DNA of 64,000 bases from contig NZ_CP029191.1 in NCBI RefSeq assembly GCF_008642335.1, positions 3,596,001 through 3,660,000 on the forward strand, in the 5' to 3' direction. This DNA comes from Streptomyces venezuelae (GTDB lineage: Bacteria; Actinomycetota; Actinomycetes; Streptomycetales; Streptomycetaceae). The notes beneath the pieces were generated by a model that made no database searches, was not told the DNA's origin, and saw only the letters and a program-made list of their open reading frames with translations. Of the stretch, positions 42,248 through 50,227 are shown one piece after another. The position numbers and the translations under genes were made by a program. The first letter of the stretch is position 1. Each line of letters starts with the position of its first letter.

Positions 42248-42457
42248 TCAGCGACTGCCGCCCGGGCGACGGGACTTCTGCCAGCGGACCAAGGCGTTCA
42301 GGCGCGCCGGCGTGGTGGCTATCACCGTGTCCGGGTCGTCGCTCTCGCGGAGGAGGAGGTGCCCGTTGACTCTGGCCAGTTCGACACAGTTCGGACCCTC
42401 CACACCTGAGAAAGACGACTTCTGCCACTGCGTGTCAGGCATGTCGGGGCCTCTCAT
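42248..42457 (-). CDS. DUF397 protein (copy B)
   Basis: 69 residues with the same WQKSSFSGV and CVELAR signature. The ATG at 42457 overlaps the stop of the XRE gene (ATGA), so translation is coupled, the usual whiJ-DUF397 arrangement. A second ATG at 42442 is possible. It shares a 90-bp nearly identical block with copy A (42270-42359 against 41973-42062). Confidence 0.9.
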   Translation of the reverse strand: MRGPDMPDTQWQKSSFSGVEGPNCVELARVNGHLLLRESDDPDTVIATTPARLNALVRWQKSRRPGGSR

Positions 42458-43308
42458 AGCTCTCGTACGATGCGGCGGATGAGATGGCGGGACTCCATCT
42501 CGGACAACGAGGACTGCTCGGCCGAGCCCAGAAGCCTTCTGTATCTCGCGAGTTCAGCAGCGGCACCGATGAAGAGGCCGCCCACGGGGCTGTCCAGCTG
42601 CGCCGTATCCAACTGCGGCACAACGCCTCCCGCGTACAGCAGCGGGCTGCTCACCTCGATGAAGTGCTCGTTGGTGAACGGGATGACGCGGACCGTCACC
42701 GTCGGCCACTCCGAAGCCTCCAGCAAGTACTCCAGCTGCCCTTTGGCGACCTCTCGGCCGCCGAAGCGCATACGCAACGCCGCCTCGTGCACGATCGCGC
42801 TGAACGGCGGCGGATCGTCCCGTTCGAAGATCCTCCGGCGCCTCAGCCGGAATTCCACGCGTACGTCGACTTCCGCGGCGGGCAGCGTGGAAGCGCGGCT
42901 GCCGTGCAGCGCTCGCACGTACTCCTCGGTCTGGAGAACACCGGGCACGTTCAGCGTCTGAACGCTGCGCAGACCCGTCGCATGGTGCTCCAACTCCGCG
43001 ATGTTCAGGAAATCAGGTGGCAGCACACCCCGGTACTCGTCCCACCAGCCCTGCCCGCGCGACTCCCCCGCGATGACGCAGAGCGCGTCGACCAGCTTCG
43101 CGTCGTCGCACGAGTAGAACGCCGCGAGGCGCCGGATCCGCTCCTCGCTGACCCCGATGCGACCCGACTCCATGTGGCTGATCTTCGCCTGATCGGTGGA
43201 GAGCAGACCCGCGGCTTCACGCGCCGTCCTGCCCGCCAGCTCCCTCAACTTCCGCAGTTCGGCGCCCAGTCTGACCTGTCGAGCGGTGGGGTTTTCTCTC
43301 AGCGGCAT
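42454..43308 (-). CDS. XRE-family regulator, WhiJ-like (DUF5753)
   Basis: 284 residues. The HTH is near residues 12-65: LGAELRKLRELAGRTAREAAG and STDQAKISHMESGRIGVSEE. The long C-terminal domain (95-275) with GVLQTEEYVRALH and RQxIFERD-like residues (RRRIFERDDPPPF), then EHFIEVSSPLLY, is DUF5753, common in WhiJ-type developmental regulators. GAAGGGAAC precedes ATG 43308. Its stop is coupled to DUF397 copy B. A 30-bp palindrome 72 nt upstream is the probable operator. Confidence 0.9.
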   Translation of the reverse strand: MPLRENPTARQVRLGAELRKLRELAGRTAREAAGLLSTDQAKISHMESGRIGVSEERIRRLAAFYSCDDAKLVDALCVIAGESRGQGWWDEYRGVLPPDFLNIAELEHHATGLRSVQTLNVPGVLQTEEYVRALHGSRASTLPAAEVDVRVEFRLRRRRIFERDDPPPFSAIVHEAALRMRFGGREVAKGQLEYLLEASEWPTVTVRVIPFTNEHFIEVSSPLLYAGGVVPQLDTAQLDSPVGGLFIGAAAELARYRRLLGSAEQSSLSEMESRHLIRRIVREL

Positions 43309-43380
43309 CGTCACGTTCCCTTCGGGTCCGAGTCTGCCGTGTCGCGATGAGCCGGTCCACTCACTCGGGTGAACCCCACG

Positions 43381-43417
43381 GGACAACCTTGCCCCTGGGC
43401 AAGGTTGTCCCTACTTT
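43381..43417 (+). promoter_or_regulatory. 30-bp perfect palindrome overlapping the promoter of the ATP-binding gene
   Basis: Arms GGACAACCTTGCCC (43381-43394) and GGGCAAGGTTGTCC (43397-43410) flank CT. A -35 TTGCCC (43389-43394) and a -10 TACTTT (43412-43417), 17 nt apart, make the palindrome cover the -35 and the spacer. A WhiJ-like repressor bound here would silence the divergent ATP-binding gene. Confidence 0.7.
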
Positions 43418-43530
43418 CGTGTCAACCGCACGGCCCGCCAGTGAACCCGCAGAGCAGTCACCCACCTTCGGGTGGCCAAGCCACGGTGGCCCGCCGCGCA
43501 CCAGACCATCCCGCAACGGGAGTTGACCCG

Positions 43531-43944
43531 ATGGACGACCGACCGAACAGAACTCCGCAGACCTACCGCCTCACCACCCCCAACACCCCCCTCTCCCCCA
43601 AGATCTGCCGCGACACCGTCGCGATGCTGCTCACCGCCAACGGCCACCGGCCCGACCTCACCGACACCGCCCGCACCCTCGTCTCCGAGATCGTGACCAA
43701 CGCCGTGACGCACACCGGCTCACCGACCATCGACCTGGAGACCGTCGTCCTGTGCGACGGCGTGCGCGTCGCCGTGTACGACGATCACGCCGCCGCCGAA
43801 CCGCTCGCCGCGCTCGACGTCTCCCGGGACAGCGAGCACGGGCGCGGATTGCTGCTCGTGCAGGCCCTTGCCGACGACTGGGGTGTGGGGCCCGCGGCTC
43901 GTCCTCGCGGCGCGGGCAAGAACGTCTGGTTCGAGCTTCGGTGA
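43531..43944 (+). CDS. ATP-binding protein, AbaA/RsbW-like (HATPase_c_2)
   Basis: 137 residues. TARTLVSEIVTNAVTHTGSP is the N-box of GHKL kinases; the downstream VAVYDDHAAAEP and EHGRGLLLVQALADDWGV form the G boxes. Such single-domain proteins pair with XRE/DUF397 genes and resemble anti-sigma factors. It is divergent from the XRE regulator. ATG 43531 has GGGAG upstream. It may bind a DUF397 protein or a sigma factor; not shown. Confidence 0.85.
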   Translation: MDDRPNRTPQTYRLTTPNTPLSPKICRDTVAMLLTANGHRPDLTDTARTLVSEIVTNAVTHTGSPTIDLETVVLCDGVRVAVYDDHAAAEPLAALDVSRDSEHGRGLLLVQALADDWGVGPAARPRGAGKNVWFELR

Positions 43945-43994
43945 GACGGCGGCCTTCGGTGAGACGGCGGCGGAACGGGGTTTTACAGGACCCC

Positions 43995-44019
43995 GACTAT
44001 TCTGGATACTGTAATAGTC
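43995..44019 (+). promoter_or_regulatory. Inverted repeat upstream of padR
   Basis: GACTATT (43995-44001) and AATAGTC (44013-44019), perfect arms with 11 nt between, sit 64 nt upstream of the PadR GTG. PadR regulators usually bind such an element and repress their own operon. Confidence 0.55.
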
Positions 44020-44083
44020 CGCGAAACCGAAGACACGGCCCGCACGGACCGAAGACACGACCACACGCCGAAGAGAGGAACCC

Positions 44084-44458
44084 GTGGCCGCCGCCCCACC
44101 CACCGCCTGGACCCGCGCCGCGCTCCCGCTCTGTCTGCTCGGCATCCTGGACGGCGAGCCGAAGAGCTACGGGTACGCGCTGCTCAGCCGGCTCGGCGAC
44201 GCGGGGCTCGACGGCGTGAAGCCCGCGACCCTCTACCCCGCCCTCACGCGCCTCGAAGAAGAAGGCGCCGTCGAGGTCGAGTGGGGGGCGGGCGACGGCG
44301 GACCAGGGCGGAAGTACTACCGGATCACCGAGGAGGGGCGAGTGAGGCTGCGGCGCGACCAAGCCGCATGGGGGGACTTCTCCCGTACCGTCGCCTCGCT
44401 CCTGCCGGCCGAGGCCGAGGCCGAGGGGGAAGCACGTGAGCAAGTCAGCGGCGCCTGA
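44084..44458 (+). CDS. PadR-family transcriptional regulator
   Basis: 124 residues, GTG start. PLCLLGILDGEPKSYGYALLSRLGDAG is the winged helix opening, KPATLYPALTRLEEEGAVEVEW the recognition helix and wing, and PGRKYYRITEEGRVRLRRDQAAW the dimerisation hairpin. AAGAGAGGAA precedes the start. It overlaps the next gene by 23 nt and both form a PadR-HAAS pair. Effector unknown. Confidence 0.92.
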   Translation: MAAAPPTAWTRAALPLCLLGILDGEPKSYGYALLSRLGDAGLDGVKPATLYPALTRLEEEGAVEVEWGAGDGGPGRKYYRITEEGRVRLRRDQAAWGDFSRTVASLLPAEAEAEGEAREQVSGA

Positions 44459-45515
44459 GATCAGTTGGGCGCGCAAGGAGGACGAGGAGTGGGCCGACAC
44501 CGTGCAGGTGCGGCTCGCGTTCGACGAGGAGGTGCCGGTCGGGTTCGCCGAGGAAGTGCTCGTCGAGGCCCGCCAACTCGTCGAAGAGGCCGGGCAGCCC
44601 GCCCGCGAGGTGTTCGGGGACCCGGCCGCGTACGCCCGCAGCGTCGCCGCCGAGCGGGTCAGCGAGACGTACCGGGCCGGGATCGACACGCGTGGGATGC
44701 GGCCCGCCGAACGGCTCGGCGCCGCGCTCGGCTCCATGGGGTTCCTCGTGTTCGCCGTCTTCGGGCTCGTCTGGATCCAGGACGGCCTGTGGGTCGGCGT
44801 GAACTGGGCCTCGGTCGCGACCTTCACGGGGATCGGCGTGGGCGTCTCGGCGGGATGCGTCGCATTCGTCGCCCGTGCCGCCGGGCTGTTCCGGGGCATG
44901 TGGTGGTTCCTGGCCGGCGCGGCGGCCGCATTCGCGGGCGCCGTCACTCTCGCCGGCACGCTCTCCGACGAGCGCCTCTTCCGCGTGCCCGCGCCGGTCC
45001 TCATGCTGGCCGGCGTCCCGCTGGCCGTCGCCGCTTTCCTGCTCCCGGAGGAGAGGATCAACCGTTGGTTCACGCCCGCCCGTCCGGCGGGCGGCCTGGA
45101 CGACGAGCAGTGGCTGGCCCGCCTGGACGGGCTGCTGCGCGGGCGGCACGGCATGAAGGCCGCCGAGGCCCGCGCCCACGTGGAGGAAGTCCGCCAGCAC
45201 CTCGCCGCGGCCACCGGGGACACGCGCGCCGAGCACGCTTTCGGTGACGTCGAGATCTACGCCCTGCGCCTCTCCGAGGGCCCGCGCAGGCAGCAGCGCA
45301 TCACGCGCCAGAAGCTTTACGGCGCCCTCGCCTCGTCCGTGCTCTTCGGCGTCCTCACCGTCGACAGCCTGCTCGACCCGCACGACCGCTCCTCCGGCTG
45401 GGTCGCCTGTTACGTGGGGGCGTTCGGCTGCGCGGCATGGGGTGCGGTCAGCGAATGGCGCACCCTGCGCAAACAGCGCGCGGCCCTCGCGGACCCCGCG
45501 GCCCGCAAGCCATAA
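44436..45515 (+). CDS. Membrane protein with two HAAS-like domains (PadR partner)
   Basis: 359 residues, GTG start inside the padR gene. A HAAS-like helical segment (about 20-75, ending EVFGDPAAYARSVAAERV) precedes four hydrophobic helices (about 88-112, 118-140, 145-168 and 182-200). A second HAAS-like segment (about 225-285, AHAFGDVEIYALRLSE type ending) and one or two further helices (300-345) follow. HAAS domains occur next to PadR regulators and in sensor proteins. Two copies in one protein suggest an internal duplication. It probably reports membrane state to PadR; this is inference. Confidence 0.75.
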   Translation: MSKSAAPEISWARKEDEEWADTVQVRLAFDEEVPVGFAEEVLVEARQLVEEAGQPAREVFGDPAAYARSVAAERVSETYRAGIDTRGMRPAERLGAALGSMGFLVFAVFGLVWIQDGLWVGVNWASVATFTGIGVGVSAGCVAFVARAAGLFRGMWWFLAGAAAAFAGAVTLAGTLSDERLFRVPAPVLMLAGVPLAVAAFLLPEERINRWFTPARPAGGLDDEQWLARLDGLLRGRHGMKAAEARAHVEEVRQHLAAATGDTRAEHAFGDVEIYALRLSEGPRRQQRITRQKLYGALASSVLFGVLTVDSLLDPHDRSSGWVACYVGAFGCAAWGAVSEWRTLRKQRAALADPAARKP

Positions 45516-45525
45516 CCTGCCCCGC

Positions 45526-46035
45526 ATGATCCTCGAACCGCTCGTCGCCGTCGACGGCGCACTGCCCGGCCACCTCCTCACCGAGGTGACCGGGCTCTAC
45601 GCGTCGAACCACGCGTTCTTCGCGCTCAGCGGCGACTTCCCCGATCCCGACGACATCCGCGTCGAACAGGTCGCGAAGGCCCTCGCCGACGAGCTCGCGC
45701 ACCCGGACGCCGAAGTGCTGCTCGCGCGCTCGCGCGGCCGTCTCGTCGGCGTCGTCCTCACCCTCGCCCGCCATCCGGACCCGACCGATCCCGACCCGTG
45801 GATCGGGCTCCTCATGGTCGACGCAAGCTTGCATCGCACCGGGGTGGGGCGGGAGTTGGCGGCGCTCGTCGAGGAGCGGTTCCGGGCGGCGGGGCGTGAC
45901 GCCGTGCGCCTCGCGGTCCTGGAGAACAACCCGAAGGCACTCCGCTTCTGGACCGCGCTCGGCTACCTCGTCATCGGGCACCGCGAGGACCGCGCGCGGC
46001 ACCGCCCGTGCGCGGTCCTGCGCAAGGCTCTGTGA
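45526..46035 (+). CDS. GNAT acetyltransferase
   Basis: 169 residues from ATG 45526. LVGVVLTLARHPDP and PWIGLLMVDASLHRTGVGRELAALVEERF give the acetyl-CoA pyrophosphate loop (HRTGVGRELA), and VLENNPKALRFWTALGYLVIG the end of the fold. It lies 10 nt after the HAAS membrane gene. It resembles peptide or amine acetyltransferases; substrate unknown. Confidence 0.85.
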   Translation: MILEPLVAVDGALPGHLLTEVTGLYASNHAFFALSGDFPDPDDIRVEQVAKALADELAHPDAEVLLARSRGRLVGVVLTLARHPDPTDPDPWIGLLMVDASLHRTGVGRELAALVEERFRAAGRDAVRLAVLENNPKALRFWTALGYLVIGHREDRARHRPCAVLRKAL

Positions 46036-46052
46036 ACCGATGACACCCGCCC

Positions 46053-47501
46053 TCAGGGGCTGTCCGGCTTTCCGTCCCCGTACAGCCAGTCGCCCCAGAT
46101 CCTGCTGACCTTCTCGCGCGCCTCGTCGCCGCCCGCGTTCCGTTCGACGTACTCCGTGAAGTCCTTGGTGTCCGCGTTCTTGTGCCGGTACGTCTTCGTC
46201 CAGCCCTGCACGATGTCGTAGAACGCGTCGTCGCCGACGGCCCGGCGGATCTTGTGGATGACCATGGCGGCCCGGTCGTACACGGGCGGGTCGGAGATGC
46301 TCGCGGCGTCCGTGGGCCGCGCGGGCGGGAACGCCCAGATCGCCTCGTTGTCCGCCTTGTCCTCGTAGTAGTCGCCCTTGTAGAGCGCGTCGAAGGTCTT
46401 CTGGGCGCTGTCCCCGTCGTGGTCCTCGTCGTACAGCCACGTCGCGTACGTCGCGAAGCCCTCGTTGAGCCACATGTCCTGCCACGACTTGGGCGTGACG
46501 GAGTTGCCGAACCACTGGTGGGCCAGCTCGTGGACGAGGAGGTCGGTGCTGGGGGCACCGGGGAAGACGGGGCGGTTCTGGGTCTCAAGCGCGTAGCCCG
46601 CGTCGTCCTCGCGGTCCACGATCGCGCCGGTGGAGGAGAAGGGGTAGGGGCCGAAGTTGTACTCGGACCACTCGATGACGTCCGGGATCTTCGCGAGGAC
46701 CTTCTTGCTCGCCTTCGCCTGCGAGGGGTCGACGGCCGTGATGACCGGCAGCCCGTCCTTCGTCGTCGACGTCTCCATCTCGTACGCGCCGATGGCCACG
46801 GTCGCCAGGTAGCTCGCCATGGGTTCGGCGCTGTGCCAGGCGAACGTGGTGCGGCCGTTCTTCGTCGACTCGCGCGTCAACTCGCCGTTGGATACGGCCT
46901 TCAGGCCCTTGGGGACGGTGACCTGTATGTCGTACGAGGCCTTGTCGCTCGGGTGGTGGTTGCCGGGGAACCACGCCATCGACCCGGCCGGTTCGCCGAG
47001 CGCGAGCGCGCCGTCGTCCGTCTTCAGCCAGCCCTCTTCGGCGCCGTCGTCGTCGGTGATGGTCTCCGGGGTGCCGGAGTAGCGGACCACCGCGCGGAAC
47101 GTCTCGCCCCGGTCGAGCTCGTCGGCCGGGCGGACCCGCAGCTCATGGCCGGCGCGCTGGAAGCGGGCGGCCTTGCCCTCGACGGTGATGCCGGAGACGT
47201 CGAGGCCCTTGAGGTCGAGGTTGAAGGAGCTGAGGTTCTTGGTGGCGCGGGCGGTGATCTCGGCGGTCCCGGTGAGGTGCCTGGAGTCGGGGTCGTAGCC
47301 GAGGGTCAGGCCGTAGTGCGCGACGTCGTAACCGCCGTTGCCCAGCCTGGGGAAGTACGGGTCGCGCACGCCGTCGCGGCCCGGCGTGCCGTCGACGCCC
47401 GCCCCGCTGCAGCCACCGATGGTCGCGAGCAGGGCGAGGGCACAGGTGAGGGTGGCGGCTCGGGCGGTGGCGGCTCGGGCGGCCGTGGATCGCAGTTGCA
47501 C
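46053..47501 (-). CDS. Exported M1-family metallopeptidase (lipoprotein)
   Basis: About 482 residues. An exported N-terminus with TIGGCSGAG (lipobox-like Cys about residue 31) precedes an M1 aminopeptidase domain. The zinc motif is HELAHQWFGN with the third ligand in WLNEGFATY, and PGNHHPSDKASYDI matches the family. It should trim N-terminal residues of peptides outside the membrane. I took GTG 47501; the longest frame begins with TTG at 47522 and a clear ribosome site is absent at either. The expected GAMEN exopeptidase motif is not obvious in this shorter form. Confidence 0.85.
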   Translation of the reverse strand: MQLRSTAARAATARAATLTCALALLATIGGCSGAGVDGTPGRDGVRDPYFPRLGNGGYDVAHYGLTLGYDPDSRHLTGTAEITARATKNLSSFNLDLKGLDVSGITVEGKAARFQRAGHELRVRPADELDRGETFRAVVRYSGTPETITDDDGAEEGWLKTDDGALALGEPAGSMAWFPGNHHPSDKASYDIQVTVPKGLKAVSNGELTRESTKNGRTTFAWHSAEPMASYLATVAIGAYEMETSTTKDGLPVITAVDPSQAKASKKVLAKIPDVIEWSEYNFGPYPFSSTGAIVDREDDAGYALETQNRPVFPGAPSTDLLVHELAHQWFGNSVTPKSWQDMWLNEGFATYATWLYDEDHDGDSAQKTFDALYKGDYYEDKADNEAIWAFPPARPTDAASISDPPVYDRAAMVIHKIRRAVGDDAFYDIVQGWTKTYRHKNADTKDFTEYVERNAGGDEAREKVSRIWGDWLYGDGKPDSP

Positions 47502-47563
47502 GCCGGTGATCTTATGCGGCAAATGTTCGGAGCGGGGCGGTATGAACTCGGTGGCGGGCCCCG

Positions 47564-48730
47564 TCAGAGCACCGCGATGCCCAACGGCCGCTCCCCCGCC
47601 GGGAGTCGGCGCACCGACCCGTCCGCAGTGTCGACGACGGAGATGCCGTTCCAGTAGCCGTCGCGGGTGAAGCCGCCCGTGACATACGCGGTACGGCCGT
47701 CCTCGGACACGGCGACGTCCTCGTGCGGCCCGTCCAGCGGGATCACCCGCTCCTTGCCGTCCTTCGTCCGCACCGTCAGCGACGGCCCTTCGTCGGCGTC
47801 CGGGTCGATGGGCCCGGTGCCGACCGCGTACAGCGTGCCGTCGTCCGTCACCGTCACGCCGTGCTGGTGCGTGTTGGCGGTCATCTTCTCGACGTCGTAC
47901 TCGCCGGTGCGCAGATCGAGTACGACGAGCTTCTCGCCCTCGAAGGGCAGCAGCAGCTTCCCGTCGGCGGGCCGCACGGCCGTGTAGTGCGGCTTCAGCC
48001 AGGAGCCGAGGCCGCCTTCCGTGCCGTAGGGGGCGACTTCTATGCGGCGCGGCTTCGACTTCGGCCTCGACTTCTTCGACTTCGGCGAGTCCGCGCGTAC
48101 GACGGTCACGTCGAACGAATCGTGGTCGGTCGCGTAGATCTCGCGGCCGTCCTTCGACACGTCGACGTCGAAGGGCCGCCGCCCGACGGGCACGGTGTCG
48201 GTGACCTCGCGCTCGTCCGCGTCGATGATCTCCAGGACCCCGTTGCCGTCGGGCACGTTGACGCCCACGTAGACGTGCCTGCCGTCGGGCGCGAGGGCGA
48301 TGCCCATGCCGCCGCCGCGGTACTCGCCGGTCGTGACGGGCCCTGTCTCCGTCGCGTACGGGATGCGGTCGACGCGCTTGCGTACGGCGGTGTCGACGAC
48401 GGCCACGCCCTCGGCGGTCGCCACCCAGGCACGGCCGTCCTCGCCGACGGCAAGCCCGTAGGGCGCCTTCCCGACCTGCACGGAGTCGATGGGGCCCTTG
48501 TCCGGGTCGACGAAGGTGACCGTGTCCGACCCGAAGTCGGCCACGAGGAGGGTGCCTTCGGGGGTCTTGGTGGTGGTGGGGAGGGTGGTGGCGGGGCGTG
48601 CGGGGCCGGGGGCGGTCGACGACGCGGGGCCGTCATCGCCCGTGCCGCAGCCCGCCAGGACCGCCCCCGCCAGTACGGCCGACGTGGCGGTGAGGACGAC
48701 CGACCGGGCCGCCGCCGCACGCCGCTTCAC
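47564..48730 (-). CDS. Exported YncE-like beta-propeller lipoprotein
   Basis: 388 residues, GTG start overlapping the ankyrin-gene stop (GTGA). A signal peptide with LAGAVLAGCGTG (lipobox Cys27) is followed by a seven-blade-like repeat. Repeats of the type GTLLVADFGSDTVTFVD, PYGLAVGEDGRAWVATAEG, GIALAPDGRHVYVGVN, PFDVDVSKDGREIYAT and HEDVAVSEDGRTAYVTG define YncE/surface-antigen propellers. Ligand and role are unknown. Confidence 0.85.
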   Translation of the reverse strand: MKRRAAAARSVVLTATSAVLAGAVLAGCGTGDDGPASSTAPGPARPATTLPTTTKTPEGTLLVADFGSDTVTFVDPDKGPIDSVQVGKAPYGLAVGEDGRAWVATAEGVAVVDTAVRKRVDRIPYATETGPVTTGEYRGGGMGIALAPDGRHVYVGVNVPDGNGVLEIIDADEREVTDTVPVGRRPFDVDVSKDGREIYATDHDSFDVTVVRADSPKSKKSRPKSKPRRIEVAPYGTEGGLGSWLKPHYTAVRPADGKLLLPFEGEKLVVLDLRTGEYDVEKMTANTHQHGVTVTDDGTLYAVGTGPIDPDADEGPSLTVRTKDGKERVIPLDGPHEDVAVSEDGRTAYVTGGFTRDGYWNGISVVDTADGSVRRLPAGERPLGIAVL

Positions 48731-49329
48731 GCCGCGCCCCGCAGCAGCCGCGCGATGCCGTCGAAGCCGCGCCGTTCCGCGTGCGCGAGCGGCGTGACGC
48801 CGTCCCGGTCCGTGAGGTCCGGCGTCGCGCCCGCGGCGAGGAGCAGCTCGACGATCTCCTGGTGCGCGCGGCCGCCGTCGCCGAGGATCACGGCCTCCAG
48901 GAGGGCGGTCCAGCCGAGGTCGTTGACGTGGTCGACGTCGATGTCGGTGACGCGCAGCACTTCCCGTACGTACGCGACATGCCCGCGCTCCGACGCGGGG
49001 ATCACGGAGATCCCGCCGAAGCGGTTGCGCAGCGTCAGGTCGGGCCCGGCGGGCAGCAGCACATGCAGCATGGCGACGCTGCCCGTCACGCCGGTGACCA
49101 GCCAGGGGCTGTCGGAACGGTGGTCCTGCGCGTCGACGTCCGCGCCGGCCGCGACGAGCACGCGGGCCGCCTCGACGTGGTCGCCGAGCGCGGCGAGCAG
49201 CAGCGGGCTGCGCAGCTCGGTGTCGCGCGCCTCGACGCGGGCGCCCTCGGCGAGGGCGGCGGTCACTTCGGCGGCGTTCCCGGCCCGCGCGGCGTCGAGC
49301 AGCCGCCGGTCGGCAGCGGTGGTGTTCAT
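48727..49329 (-). CDS. Ankyrin-repeat protein
   Basis: 200 residues with about five ankyrin repeats, e.g. SPLLLAALGDHVEAARVLVAAGADVDAQD, GWTALLEAVILGDG and GVTPLAHAERRGFDGIARLL. ANK repeats mediate protein contacts; no other domain is present and no signal peptide. GAGGAGATC precedes the ATG. It is translationally coupled to the beta-propeller lipoprotein gene. It lies 74 nt downstream of hbpS on the same strand. Confidence 0.9.
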   Translation of the reverse strand: MNTTAADRRLLDAARAGNAAEVTAALAEGARVEARDTELRSPLLLAALGDHVEAARVLVAAGADVDAQDHRSDSPWLVTGVTGSVAMLHVLLPAGPDLTLRNRFGGISVIPASERGHVAYVREVLRVTDIDVDHVNDLGWTALLEAVILGDGGRAHQEIVELLLAAGATPDLTDRDGVTPLAHAERRGFDGIARLLRGAA

Positions 49330-49403
49330 GGCGGATCTCCTCGTCGTGCGGGCCCCCGCGCGGACGGGCGCGGGGGCCGGGAACAGCCTGTACTGCATGG
49401 GGC

Positions 49404-49961
49404 TCAGCGGTTGAGAGCGGCCACGCCCGCCTTCGCGAACTTCTCGTCCAGGTCGCCGCTCGGGGCGCCCGCGACACCGATGCCCGCGACGGGCGCGCCC
49501 TTGGCGGTGACCGGCGCGCCGCCCGCGAGGAACAGGGTGCCGGGGATGTCCTTCAGGTTCGGGGCCTGCTCCAGGCGCTTGGTCAGCTCGGAGGTGGGCG
49601 CGTTCCAGGACACGGCGGTGTACGCCTTCTTCACGGCGGACTCGGGGGACTGCGGGCCCGCGCCGTCGCCGCGCAGCTCGACGATGGTGTTGCCGTTGCG
49701 GTCGACGACGGCGACGGAGACGCGCTGGTTCTCCTTCTTCGCGGCGTCGAGGGTGGCCTGCGCGGCCTTGGTGGCGGCGGCGACCGTGAGGTGCGTGGAC
49801 TGCGTCAGGTTCTTGTTGCCGGCGTCGGCGGTGACGGCGGCCTTGGAGGCGGCGTCGGGGGTGCCCGCGGTGGCGGAGACGGCGCCGAAGGTACCGGCGC
49901 CGAGGACGGCGGCGGTGGCGGCGACGGTGAGGACGCGGGTGCGGCGGGAGAGCTTCTGCAT
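49404..49961 (-). CDS. hbpS: Secreted heme-binding protein HbpS (GlcG/DUF336 family)
   Basis: 185 residues. Signal peptide 1-32 (RRTRVLTVAATAAVLGAGTFGAVSATAG), then a GlcG fold with KAAQATLDAAKKENQRVSVAVVDRNGNTIVELRGDGA, PESAVKKAYTAVSW and LAGGAPVTAKGAPVAGIGVAGAPSGDLDEKFA. The family includes HbpS of S. reticuli, an octameric extracellular heme and iron binder that modulates the SenS kinase. It is divergent from the senS-senR pair exactly as known. CAGGAGC precedes the ATG. The His residues used for heme in S. reticuli should be compared; THLTV is a candidate. Confidence 0.9.
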   Translation of the reverse strand: MQKLSRRTRVLTVAATAAVLGAGTFGAVSATAGTPDAASKAAVTADAGNKNLTQSTHLTVAAATKAAQATLDAAKKENQRVSVAVVDRNGNTIVELRGDGAGPQSPESAVKKAYTAVSWNAPTSELTKRLEQAPNLKDIPGTLFLAGGAPVTAKGAPVAGIGVAGAPSGDLDEKFAKAGVAALNR

Positions 49962-50092
49962 CGGGGGCTCCTGGGTGGTCGGCTCGTGGGGCGTTCGAGG
50001 GGTTCTTGCCTCTGCCCTCAATGCTGTGGCGGCACCCGGGCCCCACCCCTCCACGTACCGGCTCTGTGCGACGCGCGACTCGGCCGACACCA

Positions 50093-50114
50093 GGGTCAAC
50101 CGATCGGTTGACCC
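50093..50114. promoter_or_regulatory. 22-bp perfect palindrome between hbpS and senS
   Basis: GGGTCAAC (50093-50100), CGATCG centre, GTTGACCC (50107-50114); the entire 22 bp is self-complementary. It is about 130 nt from each start codon and is the best candidate operator for SenR or another redox regulator. Confidence 0.6.
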
Positions 50115-50160
50115 CTGCGGGGTCCCGGTGGGCCACAATGAGGGTGTTTGCCCAGTTCAG

Positions 50161-50212
50161 GATGGCCGTACGGGATGGCCGTACGAGAAGGCCGTACGAG
50201 ATGCCCGTACGA
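50161..50212 (+). repeat. Four 13-bp tandem repeats just before senS
   Basis: Units GATGGCCGTACGG (50161), GATGGCCGTACGA (50174), GAAGGCCGTACGA (50187) and GATGCCCGTACGA (50200) run directly into the GAAGGAGG ribosome site. Each carries the self-complementary CGTACG. They are in the senS leader, so they may be operator half-sites or affect mRNA structure. Confidence 0.75.
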
Positions 50213-50227
50213 GAAGGAGGCCCCGCC

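Noticed and set aside
50161..50212. 13-bp direct repeats as a CRISPR or plasmid iterons
   Set aside because: Too short, no spacers, no replication gene; placed in a promoter/leader.
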